64,000 nt of DNA from Elstera cyanobacteriorum (GTDB taxonomy: Bacteria > Pseudomonadota > Alphaproteobacteria > Elsterales > Elsteraceae): the NCBI RefSeq assembly GCF_002251735.1, contig NZ_NOXS01000029.1, forward strand, positions 1-64,000, read 5' to 3'. Numbering within the stretch: position 1 is the first letter of the stretch; each line of letters starts with the position of its first letter. The notes beneath the pieces are model-generated. The model searched no databases, was not told the origin of the DNA, and worked only from the letters and a program-made list of their open reading frames with translations. The position numbers were made by a program, and so were the translations under genes. This document shows positions 43,182 to 52,663 of this stretch, piece after piece.

Positions 43182-44099
43182 ATGCTGAATTATCACCAGA
43201 TCCGCGCCTTCCACGCCGTTGCCCGCGAAGGAACGATGAGCCGCGCCGCGCGGATGCTCGGGGTGTCGCAGCCGACTTTATCGGAACAAATCAAGGATTT
43301 AGAGGCACGTTATCAGGTGCGGTTGTTCAGCCGAGAGGGTCGGGGATTGGTTTTGACCAGCCTGGGATACGAGCTTTATGGGCTGACGACGAAACTATCC
43401 GATGTGACGGATCAAATTCAGGCGCTGCTGGGCGACCGGGCGACGGTCGATCTTGGCGGCGCCTTACAGGTCGTGGCCGATGGGCCGCTGCACGCCGCCT
43501 CGCTGCTGGCGCGGTTTCGTCAGCGCTTTCCGCAGCCGCAGGTATCGCTGGGTGTAACAAACGCCCCGGCGGCGCTAAAACAGATTTTGGACGGGGTGGC
43601 CGATGTTGGCATCGTCGCCGATCCGAAAGTGGTGCCGGGGTTGCATTTCGTGCCGATTGGCGAAGACCCGCTGGTGGCGGTGATGGCGGTCGATCACCCA
43701 CTCGCCGCACTGGAGGTGGTGCCGGTCAGTGCCCTTGCCGACACGGTATTATTGCTGCGGGAGCCTGGGTCGACGACGCGCGCCGTGACGCTCGCGCTGC
43801 TGGACAAGCATCAGACTAGCCCACGCGAAACGATCCAGGTGGCGACGCGCGAGGCGATCCGCGAGGCGGCGGCGCATGGGCTGGGGGTTAGCCTGATTTT
43901 TAACTCAGAAACCGGGCAGGACCGCCGGGTGGTGAAACGCCCGCTGAGTGCGCCCGGCGGGATCACCGGCTGCACGGAATATGTCGTCTGCCAAGAAGCC
44001 CGCCGCCGCCGCCCGATCTTGCGGGCGTTCCTGGAACTTGCGGAGGAGTATGGCCACCAATGGCGCCAGGGCATCAGCCCTTCAGCGGATAAAGTTTAA
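43182..44099 (+). CDS. LysR family regulator of phosphonate genes
   Basis: A 305-residue LysR regulator with the N-terminal helix-turn-helix YHQIRAFHAVAREGTMSRAA, then LGVSQPTLSEQIKDLEARY, and a C-terminal inducer domain. It resembles the LysR proteins found beside 2-aminoethylphosphonate genes. It is divergent from phnX with a 130-bp gap, so it probably activates the leftward unit. Its 3' end overlaps the convergent TetR gene by 26 bp. Confidence 0.88.
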   Translation: MLNYHQIRAFHAVAREGTMSRAARMLGVSQPTLSEQIKDLEARYQVRLFSREGRGLVLTSLGYELYGLTTKLSDVTDQIQALLGDRATVDLGGALQVVADGPLHAASLLARFRQRFPQPQVSLGVTNAPAALKQILDGVADVGIVADPKVVPGLHFVPIGEDPLVAVMAVDHPLAALEVVPVSALADTVLLLREPGSTTRAVTLALLDKHQTSPRETIQVATREAIREAAAHGLGVSLIFNSETGQDRRVVKRPLSAPGGITGCTEYVVCQEARRRRPILRAFLELAEEYGHQWRQGISPSADKV

Positions 44100-44739
44100 A
44101 GAAAGCCGCGACCGATTCGGTCACATGGGCGTGTTTTTCCTCCGGCGACATATCGTCGATCACCGCCAGCATGGCGGCGCGCAGGGGGCGGGAGAAGCAA
44201 ATATCGAAGAAATGCTGGGCCGCTTTCGCCGGATCGGCGGCGTCGAGTTTCCCTTGCGTGATCTGGGTTGCCAGATAATCGGTCAGCCGGGCGATGCCCC
44301 GGGCGTAGCCGGTTTCAAAAAACGTCCGCCCGATATTGGGAAAGCGCGGGGTTATGCCCATCACCAGCCTTACCCGGGCAATCGATTCGGGGTGAAGGAG
44401 CTTGGTTAAGATTTTCAGCCCGAAATCATAAAGCACGTCGGCCGTCGCGTGATCGTCTGGCGAGATGAGGCACAGGCTTTCCGCCTGTTCCTGTTTTTCC
44501 AGCCGGATCAGCTCTTCGAACAGCGTATCTTTGCCCGAGAAATAGGCATAGATCGTACCTTTGGAAACGCCCGCCGCCTTCGTAATATCGTTCATGCTGG
44601 CGCCGTCGAACCCATGTTCGAGGAAAACCCGCTTCGCCCCTTCCAGAATCTGCCGCCGCTTTGCCGTATCCGCCGGATCGTCGGTCGCACCTTGGGCGCC
44701 TAGGGGCGGGGCGGCGAAGGCGGCTAGGGGAACGGTCAT
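44074..44739 (-). CDS. TetR/AcrR repressor of the efflux pump
   Basis: A 221-residue TetR regulator with the helix-turn-helix AKRVFLEHGFDGASMNDITK, then AGVSKGTIYAYFSGKDTLF at about residues 35-75, and a C-terminal AcrR-type ligand domain. It is divergent from the emrA/emrB-type genes, and a perfect palindrome at 44808-44824 lies in the gap, so it should repress the pump and perhaps itself. The first 20 residues are low-complexity, so an internal start is possible. Confidence 0.85.
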   Translation of the reverse strand: MTVPLAAFAAPPLGAQGATDDPADTAKRRQILEGAKRVFLEHGFDGASMNDITKAAGVSKGTIYAYFSGKDTLFEELIRLEKQEQAESLCLISPDDHATADVLYDFGLKILTKLLHPESIARVRLVMGITPRFPNIGRTFFETGYARGIARLTDYLATQITQGKLDAADPAKAAQHFFDICFSRPLRAAMLAVIDDMSPEEKHAHVTESVAAFFKLYPLKG

Positions 44740-44807
44740 GCAAAACCTCGGGGGCGGGGGCGGGCTTCCCTCTTGATTAACGGAGTTAAAGGGTCTATGT
44801 CAAATCG

Positions 44808-44824
44808 AACCGAACGGTTCGGTT
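44808..44824. promoter_or_regulatory. Perfect palindromic operator for the efflux TetR
   Basis: AACCGAAC-G-GTTCGGTT at 44808-44824 is a perfect 17-bp palindrome in the 107-bp divergent gap, ending 22 bp before the pump gene start. Its form and place are typical of a TetR operator. Confidence 0.75.
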
Positions 44825-44846
44825 TATTTTTTATGACGAGGCTTCC

Positions 44847-46031
44847 ATGTCCCAATCCCAGCCGACGGGTGCCGATCACGGCCCGGACAAAGCGCGCGGT
44901 TTTTCGCCGAAAAAGCTGATTCTGCCGGTCATTTTGCTGGCGGCGGTCGGGGCGGGGGGCTGGTATGGGCTCGACTGGTATCAGCACGGCCGTTTCCGCG
45001 TTTCCACCGACGATGCCTATGTGAAGGCCGATGTTACGGTGATGGCCGCGAAAGTCGCGGGCTATGTCACGGATGTGGCGGTGCGCGACAATGGGTATGT
45101 GAAAGCGGGCGAGGTTATCGCCCGGCTGGACGATGGCGACTATCGCCTTGCCGTCGATGCGGCGAAAGCCAAGTTGGCCACCCACGAACAGACGCTGGCA
45201 CGCATCGATGCGCAGATTGCGGCCCAGGAAGCGGTCGTTCTGCAAACCCGCAGCCAAAAGCAGGTGAACCGCGCCGACAGCCAGCGCGCGGCGGCGGCCT
45301 TGCAGCGCGTGCAGGCCCTGGTGCGGTCGGATTTTGCCAGCCAAGCGGCCTATGATACGGCCAAGGCGGACCGGGAGCGCAACCTGGCGCAAATCGATCA
45401 AGCCTCTGCCGCCGTCGTGGCTGCCGAAGCGCAGGTCGACGTGCTGAAGGCCCAGCGGGCGGAAACCGCGCGCGGGCGCCAGGAACTGCAAAATGCGCTC
45501 GATAAGGCCGAACGCGACCTTAGCTTTACGGTCATCCGCGCGCCCATCGACGGCATCGTCGGCAATCGCGCCGTTCAAGTTGGCCAATATGTGCAGCCCG
45601 GCGTGCGGTTGCTGGCGCTTCTGTCGCCGAAATCAGTCTATGTCGAAGCCAATTTGAAAGAAACCCAGCTTGCCAAGCTGCAACTCGGCCAGCAGGTAAC
45701 GGTGATGGTCGATGCCCGCAAGGATCGCCCGGTCCAGGGCGTCGTCGAGAGCATCTCCCCCGCGTCGGGTGCAATTTTCTCGCTGTTGCCGCCGGAAAAT
45801 GCCACGGGCAATTTTACCAAGATCGTCCAGCGCGTGCCGGTGCGCATTGCCCTTGACCCGCAGGCGGTTTCGGAAGGCTGGTTGCGCTCGGGTCTCTCGG
45901 TCGAAATCGAATTGCGCGCCCAGGATGGCAAGAAGCCGGTTCGGTTGGGCGACGTTGCGGCGCTGCCGAACGGGTTTAAACCTGCCCCGGCGGGCGGTGA
46001 ACCCGTCGCCTCACTTTCGCTGGCGCAATAA
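44847..46031 (+). CDS. EmrA-type membrane fusion protein
   Basis: A 394-residue periplasmic adaptor. One N-terminal membrane helix (about 24-44) is followed by RVSTDDAYVKADVTVMAAKV, the typical EmrA lipoyl/barrel start, a long coiled-coil hairpin (about 95-215) and DLSFTVIRAPIDGIVGNRAVQVGQYV. It links an inner-membrane EmrB-type pump to an outer-membrane channel. No TolC-like gene is in the window. It is coupled to the pump gene by a TAATG overlap. Confidence 0.9.
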   Translation: MSQSQPTGADHGPDKARGFSPKKLILPVILLAAVGAGGWYGLDWYQHGRFRVSTDDAYVKADVTVMAAKVAGYVTDVAVRDNGYVKAGEVIARLDDGDYRLAVDAAKAKLATHEQTLARIDAQIAAQEAVVLQTRSQKQVNRADSQRAAAALQRVQALVRSDFASQAAYDTAKADRERNLAQIDQASAAVVAAEAQVDVLKAQRAETARGRQELQNALDKAERDLSFTVIRAPIDGIVGNRAVQVGQYVQPGVRLLALLSPKSVYVEANLKETQLAKLQLGQQVTVMVDARKDRPVQGVVESISPASGAIFSLLPPENATGNFTKIVQRVPVRIALDPQAVSEGWLRSGLSVEIELRAQDGKKPVRLGDVAALPNGFKPAPAGGEPVASLSLAQ

Positions 46032-47605
46032 TGAGCGCCGCCGCCGTCGCGGCTGTGCCGCCATCCCAGGCCGTGACGACCCGCAAGGTCATTGCCTTTA
46101 CGGCAATGGTCTTCGGGATGTTCATGGCGATTCTGGACATTCAAATCGTCTCGGCCTCCCTGGCGGAAATTCAGGCGGGCCTATCGGCCTCCAGCGACGA
46201 AATCCCCTGGGTGCAGACCTCTTACCTCATCGCCGAAGTGATTATGATCCCGCTGTCGGGCCTGCTATCACGGGCGCTGTCAACGCGGGTGCTGTTCACC
46301 GCCTCGGCCCTTGGCTTTACGCTGATGAGCCTGATGTGCGCCCAGTCGCAGACGATCAACGAGATGATCCTGTGGCGCACCCTGCAAGGGTTCGTCGGCG
46401 GCGCGATGATCCCGACCGTTTTTGCGACGGCCTTCACGGCCTTCCCGCCCTCGAAACGCAGCACGATTTCGCCGCTGATCGGCATGGTCGCCACCCTGGC
46501 GCCGACGATTGGGCCGACGGCGGGCGGCTATCTCACCGATCTCTTCTCCTGGCACTGGCTGTTTTTGGTCAACGTCGTTCCCGGCTGTCTGGTCGCGGCG
46601 GCGGTCTGGTTTCTGGTCGATTTCGACAAACCCGATTGGCATCTGCTGGAGAATTTCGATTGGACCGGCTTCATCAGCATGGCCCTGTTCTTGGGTGCCC
46701 TAGAATATGTGTTGGAGGAAGGCTCGGCGAACGATTGGTTCAATGACGATGCGATCTTGATTGCCGCCATCGTCAGCGCCGCCAGTGGAATTCTGTTCTT
46801 CTGGCGGACGTTGCGAATAAAATACCCCATCGTCGATCTAACCGCCTTCACCGACCGCAATTTCTGGACCGGCTGCCTGTTTTCCTTCGTCATGGGTGTC
46901 GGCCTCTACGGGCTGACGTATCTTTACCCGGTCTATTTAAGCCGGGTGCGTGGTTATTCGGCCCTGATGATCGGCGAGACGATGTTCCTAACCGGTATCG
47001 TCATGTTCTTCGCCGCCCCCATCGTTGGGCGCCTCTCGACCAAGATGGACCTGCGGGTGATGATGGCCATTGGCTTCATGGGCTTCGGTCTCGGAACCTA
47101 TCTCGCCTCCGGCATCACCAAGGATTGGACCTTCGACGAACTGGTGTTGCCGCAGGTATTGCGCGGTTTCTCGCTGATGATGTGCATGGTGCCGATCAAT
47201 AACCTCTCACTCGGCACGTTGGCACCGCAGCGGGTGAAGAACGCCTCTGGCCTCTTTAACCTCACCCGCAACCTCGGCGGCGCGGTGGGGCTGGCGGTCA
47301 TCAATACCCTGATGAACGAGCGGATGGACCTGCACCTATCGCGCTTCCGCGAAAGCATCGCCTGGGGCCATGGCAAGGCGGAAGAAGTGCTGACCGCCTT
47401 CGCCACCCAGTTCCAGGGCATCGGCACCGAGGCCGATTTGATGGCGCTGAAACAGATGGAAAAAATCATTCGCCGCGAAGCCCAGGTTTTCGCGATGAGC
47501 GACGTTTTCCTGGCCCTAACCTTCCTGTTCTTCGCGCTGGTGCTGATGGTGCCGCTCACCCGCAAACCGCGCCCGGCGCCAGCGGGCGGCGGCGGTGGGC
47601 ATTAA
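46031..47605 (+). CDS. EmrB/QacA-type (DHA2) drug efflux transporter
   Basis: A 524-residue MFS transporter of the 14-helix DHA2 family with the motif VFGMFMAILDIQIVSASLAE (helix 1, conserved Asp), LSGLLSRALSTRVLF (motif A region) and LVNVVPGCLVAA (motif C region). It exports hydrophobic drugs or metabolites with protons, with EmrA-type adaptor 44847-46031. It is convergent with the histidine kinase gene, overlapping by 4 bp. Confidence 0.92.
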   Translation: MSAAAVAAVPPSQAVTTRKVIAFTAMVFGMFMAILDIQIVSASLAEIQAGLSASSDEIPWVQTSYLIAEVIMIPLSGLLSRALSTRVLFTASALGFTLMSLMCAQSQTINEMILWRTLQGFVGGAMIPTVFATAFTAFPPSKRSTISPLIGMVATLAPTIGPTAGGYLTDLFSWHWLFLVNVVPGCLVAAAVWFLVDFDKPDWHLLENFDWTGFISMALFLGALEYVLEEGSANDWFNDDAILIAAIVSAASGILFFWRTLRIKYPIVDLTAFTDRNFWTGCLFSFVMGVGLYGLTYLYPVYLSRVRGYSALMIGETMFLTGIVMFFAAPIVGRLSTKMDLRVMMAIGFMGFGLGTYLASGITKDWTFDELVLPQVLRGFSLMMCMVPINNLSLGTLAPQRVKNASGLFNLTRNLGGAVGLAVINTLMNERMDLHLSRFRESIAWGHGKAEEVLTAFATQFQGIGTEADLMALKQMEKIIRREAQVFAMSDVFLALTFLFFALVLMVPLTRKPRPAPAGGGGGH

Positions 47606-48594
47606 ACCGGTAACCGGATCGAAAAAGCCGCCCCTGTCAGCGTTTGGCCGGTCGTCAGGTCAATGCTACCGCCGTGGGCCGCGAGGGTCGCCCGGACGAT
47701 GGCAAGCCCCAACCCGGTGCCGCCGGTATCGGCGCGTGTGGTAACGAAACTCTCGAACAGGGTTGTGCGCACGCTGGCGGCGATACCGGGGCCATCGTCT
47801 TCCACAATCAGCCCCGGCGGGTTGGTTACCGTGATCGACAGGCGGGTTGCGCCATGCTGATGGGCGTTTTCAGCGAGATGCCCAAGGACCATGGTCAAGG
47901 CTTGTCGGCTGAGCGGCAAGGGGCGCTCCGGCGTTCCGCTCAGGGAAAGCGTTAGGCCTGGCGCGGCGGTGTCAAGATCCGCCAGGATTTCCGCCAGGCG
48001 GCACCTGCCGCCCGGCAGGGGCGCTTCGGCTTCAGCGAGGCCCCGTAGGTCGTCAAGCAGCCGGGTCAGCCGGTCGCAATCGGTCAAAATATTCTTCAGG
48101 AACCGCTGCCGCGTTTCTGGCGGCATCGTTGGATCATCCGCCATCAGTTCAGCCGCGCCGCGCACGGCGGTCAGCGGTGATTTCAGTGCGTGAGACACAT
48201 GGGCGGCAAAGCTCGAAAGATAGGCGGAGCGGGCGTGTTGCCGTTCGGCCAAGGCGAGCAGGCTTTGCGCCAGATCGGCGGCTTCGCGCGTACCCTGATG
48301 GGGCGGCGGCGGCGGAATATCGGCGCGGCGGTCGAGATCATGTGCCCAAGCCGTCAGGCGGCGCAGTGGTTCGGTCAGGCTGCGATGGAAGATATAGCCG
48401 ATCAACCCGGTGATCGGCGCGAGAATCCCCGTCAAGACCGCAGCTTCGTCGGCGTCGATTCCCAGCGGTCGCCCGCGCAGCAACCAGAGGGTCGCAATCC
48501 CGGCGGCGGGGAGGCTGAGCACCAGCGCCAGCGTCGCCGCCGTGATCATCGCCAGCGACGGTCGCCATTTCCGGCGGATCGATCGAGATGGCAC
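47602..48594 (-). CDS. Sensor histidine kinase (CreC-like)
   Basis: A 330-residue kinase with two N-terminal membrane helices (about 15-37 and 46-68) and almost no periplasmic loop, a HAMP-like linker, an H-box SHALKSPLTAVRGAAELM with Ala in place of the usual Glu/Asp after the His, an N-box HLAENAHQHG and a G-box GGTGLGLAIV. The lack of an extracytoplasmic domain suggests it senses the membrane or a partner such as the DUF4173-type protein. The response regulator gene lies 2 bp upstream. Confidence 0.88.
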   Translation of the reverse strand: MPSRSIRRKWRPSLAMITAATLALVLSLPAAGIATLWLLRGRPLGIDADEAAVLTGILAPITGLIGYIFHRSLTEPLRRLTAWAHDLDRRADIPPPPPHQGTREAADLAQSLLALAERQHARSAYLSSFAAHVSHALKSPLTAVRGAAELMADDPTMPPETRQRFLKNILTDCDRLTRLLDDLRGLAEAEAPLPGGRCRLAEILADLDTAAPGLTLSLSGTPERPLPLSRQALTMVLGHLAENAHQHGATRLSITVTNPPGLIVEDDGPGIAASVRTTLFESFVTTRADTGGTGLGLAIVRATLAAHGGSIDLTTGQTLTGAAFSIRLPV

Positions 48595-48596
48595 GT

Positions 48597-49289
48597 TTAC
48601 ACCTGCGCGCGGCAGGGGCCGAGCCGAAACCCGACCCCGTGAACGGTTTCGATAACAACACCAGGGCCCGCCGCGGCCAGTTTCGCGCGAATATTGCGGA
48701 TGTGACTGTCAATGGTCCGGTCGGCTACCGTTAGCGCATCGGGATAGGCCGCATCGAGAATCTGCGCGCGCGTGAAAACCGCCGTGGGGCGGCTGGCCAG
48801 CAAGTGCAGAATGGCAAACTCCAAGGCGGTCAAGCCCACCGTTTGCCCGGCATAGCGGGCGTGGAACCCCTCGGGCATTAGCGTTAAATCATTGCGCTCC
48901 AGACTAAGCGGCGGCGTGCTGCCGCCCTGGCTCCGTTTCAGGATCGCCCCAATGCGGGCCACCAGTTCGCGCGGGCTGAAAGGTTTACCCACATAATCGT
49001 CGCCACCGAGTTCCAGCCCCAGAACCCGGTCGATCTCGTCATCCCGGGCGGATAAAAACACAATCGGGCAGTCGGAGGTTTTGCGGATATCGCGGCACAG
49101 ATCGAACCCATTGCGGTCTGGCAGGCCGATATCAAGCACAACCAAATCGGGCCGGTCGCGGTGAAACCGGTTTAGCCCTTCCGGCCCCGTTGCCGCCGTG
49201 ATCACGGTGTACCCGGCCTTATCCAGGGCAAAACAAATGACCTCCCGGATATGGGCCTCGTCATCGACCACTAGTATCCTATGGCCCAT
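48597..49289 (-). CDS. OmpR-family response regulator (CreB-like)
   Basis: A 230-residue regulator with receiver (ILVVDDEAHIREVICFALDKAG, phosphoacceptor Asp in LVVLDIGLPDRNG, Lys in DYVGKPFS) and winged-helix output (LTALEFAILHLLASRP, then DRTIDSHIRNIRAKL, ending VHGVGFRLG). It forms a unit with the kinase downstream. The arrangement regulator, kinase and a nearby polytopic membrane protein recalls CreBCD, although the membrane protein here is DUF4173-like and not CreD. Confidence 0.9.
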   Translation of the reverse strand: MGHRILVVDDEAHIREVICFALDKAGYTVITAATGPEGLNRFHRDRPDLVVLDIGLPDRNGFDLCRDIRKTSDCPIVFLSARDDEIDRVLGLELGGDDYVGKPFSPRELVARIGAILKRSQGGSTPPLSLERNDLTLMPEGFHARYAGQTVGLTALEFAILHLLASRPTAVFTRAQILDAAYPDALTVADRTIDSHIRNIRAKLAAAGPGVVIETVHGVGFRLGPCRAQV

Positions 49290-49314
49290 TCCGGCCCTCT
49301 CCCGTGCGCCTGCG

Positions 49315-50736
49315 TTACGGTGTTGTAGCCAATCGCCGCTGAAGCCGCCATCCGCGAAGCGACCACCGGCGCCAGTCGCTTTGGGCGGCCTCTAGCTCCG
49401 CGATCAGAAGATGCTCGCTGTGCCGAAGGCTACTTTGAAGGGCCGGGTCGGGTGTCTGCAGTCGAAGGGTAGCAAGGGCGGGCAGGGCGCTAGGCCCCAG
49501 AGACTTTAAATATGCCGTATCAAGGAAAGGACCGTCTCCCCCCATCTCCCGGCTATGGGCGAGGTTAAAGTCGGCGATCAGCCCTTCGGCGTCTATCAGA
49601 CCCCAACCATAAACGGCGATAAGGGCTGCGACGGTCAGGCGCGGCGCTAACCAACCCATCGGCTTACGACCAGCAATCATTCGGCCAACGATCAGGAAGC
49701 AGAGGCCGATAAATCCGATCAGGCCAGCGCCCGCTAGGCGCAGCAGCGTAAGGGAATAGGCGCTAACATAGGCGTCTAGCCGCAACAGCGCAAAAACGAC
49801 CATCAACAAGCATTGGCCGGCCCAAAGCAGCATCAGGTAGCGGGCCAATGGCCCTGGAAGGGTGCGGGCAAAGGCCAAAAGAACCGCGATGGCTATAAAG
49901 GCGGCCAGCATCAGCGCATAGGCGCCCCGATGGGCATAGGCCGAATAGGTCATGCCTGCGGGTAGGCGTATCCCTGCACCCAAGACCGCGAGGTCGAGAC
50001 CGTTCTGCAGAGCGAACACCAGATTCAGTACCACCAGACCACCAAGGATGCTTCGCGCTGAAGGCGGCAGGGCGGGTAGGATAAGATCAATCGGGGGCCG
50101 TACCCGCTTTTGCCCTGTGAGCCACGGCCAGATCAGGCCAGCTAAGAGGACAACCGCCAGAGCGTCGAAGGAAAGGGCAAAGTCGGGTGAGGCGATTGAC
50201 GGGAGTGCCCGCAACCCTGCTTCAATCATCGGATTGGCGGCAGCGAAGATCATCAGGAACCCAGCCCCCAAGGCAAGCGGAAGCGCAAAGGGGCGCAGCG
50301 ATCCGCCCAAGGAAGCCGCCTTCCAGCGGCGCCCGCAGGCCCAACCCCACCGAATACTATCGCGCACCGCGAGGAGGGGGCCGACCGGGGTGAGGGCGAT
50401 GGGCATCAAAAGGCTTAGGGATAGAAAAGCAGCATTCGGAACGCCTACCCGGAATAGAAGAAAACTCAGGCCGACCAAAGTCAGAAGAAGGCTGGTCAGG
50501 TTTGCCATTTCGATCAACGCGACCAGTCCGAGGAGGAAGGGAACCGCAGCCCAGAGGATCGCCGAGGTCACGGGCCGGCAGCACCAAAAGGGGGTGGCCA
50601 GCAGTGCTATGGTCAGCAAACCGGCAGCCAATCCAAGCCCAAACCCCTGAGGCGGCAAGAGAGTATGTAAAAGCAGGCCGCCGGTTAGGGCCGCCGCGAT
50701 ACGGAAAGGAAACGCATCCCGGATCACGGCCGCCAC
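49315..50736 (-). CDS. Polytopic membrane protein of the DUF4153/DUF4173 type
   Basis: A 473-residue protein with about 11-12 membrane segments. The stretch MTYSAYAHRGAYALMLAAFI, the following LMLLWAGQCLLMV and LDAYVSAYSLTLLRLAG-GLIGF match the DUF4173 pattern. The C-terminal 110 residues are soluble and Leu/Ala-rich. Function is unknown; related proteins often sit beside two-component genes. It is 25 bp upstream of the response regulator gene, in the same direction, so probably in its unit. Confidence 0.75.
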   Translation of the reverse strand: MAAVIRDAFPFRIAAALTGGLLLHTLLPPQGFGLGLAAGLLTIALLATPFWCCRPVTSAILWAAVPFLLGLVALIEMANLTSLLLTLVGLSFLLFRVGVPNAAFLSLSLLMPIALTPVGPLLAVRDSIRWGWACGRRWKAASLGGSLRPFALPLALGAGFLMIFAAANPMIEAGLRALPSIASPDFALSFDALAVVLLAGLIWPWLTGQKRVRPPIDLILPALPPSARSILGGLVVLNLVFALQNGLDLAVLGAGIRLPAGMTYSAYAHRGAYALMLAAFIAIAVLLAFARTLPGPLARYLMLLWAGQCLLMVVFALLRLDAYVSAYSLTLLRLAGAGLIGFIGLCFLIVGRMIAGRKPMGWLAPRLTVAALIAVYGWGLIDAEGLIADFNLAHSREMGGDGPFLDTAYLKSLGPSALPALATLRLQTPDPALQSSLRHSEHLLIAELEAAQSDWRRWSLRGWRLQRRLATTP

Positions 50737-50861
50737 CGCCGCGCCCGGAGCCTTGGGAAGGGCAGGATAATCGCGCTCTTGGGGTTAGGGTGGGTTAGCC
50801 ACCAGCCATCGGCCAGCAGCCGCTTCGGAAACCACAGGGGGATGATGTTTGTGCGTGTCAT
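50724..50861 (-). CDS. Possible small basic protein upstream of the DUF4173 gene
   Basis: A 45-residue frame beginning MTRTNIIPLWFPKRLLADGW and rich in Arg, Pro and Trp. It overlaps the DUF4173 start by 13 bp, and a G-rich stretch that could serve as ribosome-binding site precedes its ATG. No family is recognised. It may be a real small protein or a translated leader that couples to the next gene; it may also be spurious. Confidence 0.35.
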   Translation of the reverse strand: MTRTNIIPLWFPKRLLADGWWLTHPNPKSAIILPFPRLRARRWRP

Positions 50862-50956
50862 GCCCCCATTCTGGTGGGGGGCCGTGCAGCCGGTATGGGG
50901 TGCCTGTGCAGACCGCAAGGATTTTTGTGCAGAAACCGTGCAGCCGTTCCGGGGGA

Positions 50957-52663
50957 CTAAGCGATCAGCCGGAACCGATCCACATCGACGAGACCGAAAT
51001 CGGTGATCTTCAGATGCGGGATCACCGGCAGCGGTAGGAAGGCGAGTTGCAGGAATGGCTCCTCCAGCGGGCAACCAAGCGTGCGAACGGCGGCGCGCAG
51101 GGTGCGCAACTGCCCGTCAACGCCTTCGAACGGCAACAGGCTCATCAGGCCCGCTACCGGCAAGGGCAGATCCGCCAGAACCGCCCCATCCTTGGCCGCG
51201 ACAAAGCCGCCCCCGAGGGCGATCACCCGGTTTACGGCGGCGGCCATATCCGCCTCATTGGTGCCGACAACGCAGATATTATGGCTATCATGCCCGACGG
51301 AGGAGGCGAGCGCCCCCGCCTGTAAGCCGAACCCCTGAACGAAGCCACGCCCGATATTCTCATTCACCCCGTGGCGGGCCAGCACGGCGATTTTCAGCAC
51401 GTCCTGACCAATATCCGCCTTTAGCCCATCGGCGCCGAAGGGCAGGCTGGCGGTGCGGAATTCCGTCACGATCTTGCCGGGCAGCACGCCGATCACCGGC
51501 TGGGTCGCGGCGGTGGCAGGATGGGCGAAGACCTCGGCATTGACAGGTTTGCGTTTGACCGAGTTGAGGCCGACGATTTCGGGCAAGCGGCGCCCTTCGA
51601 AGATCTCCGGCGTTACCACTCGGCCCGCCCGCAGTACTTGGCCGACCGTGCAGCTTTCATAATCATCCAGCAGCACAATATCGGCCCGCCAGCCCGGCGC
51701 CAGCAAGCCTCGGTCGCGCAGGCCGAAATGCTGCGCGCTCGACCAACTGGCCGCGCGATAGGCATCGGCAGGATCGGCGCCGAGGCCGATGGCGGTGCGG
51801 ATCAAATGATCCATATGGCCTTCCTGGCCGATTTCCAGCGGGTTGCGGTCATCGGTACAGAAACCGCAGAAGGGGGCAGTGCGGGCGTTCAGAATGGGGG
51901 TTAGCGCCGCAACGTCGCGGCTGACCGACCCGTCGCGAATAAGCACCTGCATGCCCTTCGCCAGCTTTTCCTGCGCTTCTTCGGCGCCGGTCGTCTCGTG
52001 GCAATTGCGGATCCCGGCAGCGAGATAGCCGTTTAAATCCTTACCGCGTACCAGCGGCGCATGGCCGTCGATATGCCGCCCGGCGAAGGCGACGAGCTTA
52101 TCCATCACCTCGCTCTCCTTGGCGAAAAGCCCCGGATAATTCATGAATTCGGCGAGGCCCAGGGTGCGGGGATGATCGCGATACTTCGCGAGGACCGAGG
52201 CCCCCAGCGTCGCGCCGGAGGTTTCGAGGCCCGTCGCCGGGACGCAGGACGAGAGCTGGACCCGCAGGTCCATCGCCAAACCTTCGGACGCGTCGAGGAA
52301 ATACTTCAGCCCGGCTTCCCCCAGCACATTGCTGATTTCATGGGGATCGCAGACCGCCGTTGTCGTGCCGCGCGGCAGTACGCAACGGTCGAATTCCCCC
52401 GGCGTGACCAGGGAGGATTCGACATGCACATGGGCGTCGATAAAGCCCGGCACGGCGACCCGATCCGACCCGTCGATTTCGACCGCGCCGGAATAATCCT
52501 CCAGCGTTCCGACGATGGTTTCGCCGCAGATAGCAATATCGGTGCGGTGCAGGGTGCCGTGGACGACATCCAGCATCCGCACATTTTTGATCACCAAATC
52601 GGCGCGTTCCTGCCCGCGTGCCTGATCGATGCGGTGGCCGAGATCAGCTTTCGTCACGGGCAT
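50957..52663 (-). CDS. ade: Adenine deaminase
   Basis: A 568-residue amidohydrolase converting adenine to hypoxanthine and ammonia. Typical features are VPGFIDAHVHVESSLVTPGEF, GTTTAVCDPHEISNVLG with metal ligands, GFCTDDRNPLEI and the C-terminal SVGHDSHNICVVGTNEADM. The ATG at 52663 has AGGAGG just upstream and overlaps the xdhC end by 20 bp. It lies at the end of the xdhA-xdhB-xdhC unit and feeds xanthine dehydrogenase with hypoxanthine. Confidence 0.93.
   Translation of the reverse strand: MPVTKADLGHRIDQARGQERADLVIKNVRMLDVVHGTLHRTDIAICGETIVGTLEDYSGAVEIDGSDRVAVPGFIDAHVHVESSLVTPGEFDRCVLPRGTTTAVCDPHEISNVLGEAGLKYFLDASEGLAMDLRVQLSSCVPATGLETSGATLGASVLAKYRDHPRTLGLAEFMNYPGLFAKESEVMDKLVAFAGRHIDGHAPLVRGKDLNGYLAAGIRNCHETTGAEEAQEKLAKGMQVLIRDGSVSRDVAALTPILNARTAPFCGFCTDDRNPLEIGQEGHMDHLIRTAIGLGADPADAYRAASWSSAQHFGLRDRGLLAPGWRADIVLLDDYESCTVGQVLRAGRVVTPEIFEGRRLPEIVGLNSVKRKPVNAEVFAHPATAATQPVIGVLPGKIVTEFRTASLPFGADGLKADIGQDVLKIAVLARHGVNENIGRGFVQGFGLQAGALASSVGHDSHNICVVGTNEADMAAAVNRVIALGGGFVAAKDGAVLADLPLPVAGLMSLLPFEGVDGQLRTLRAAVRTLGCPLEEPFLQLAFLPLPVIPHLKITDFGLVDVDRFRLIA

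Noticed and set aside
47602-48594. Ala after the phosphoacceptor His (SHALKSP) as an inactive kinase
   Set aside because: HALK-P variants occur in working kinases of related groups; the N- and G-boxes are intact.
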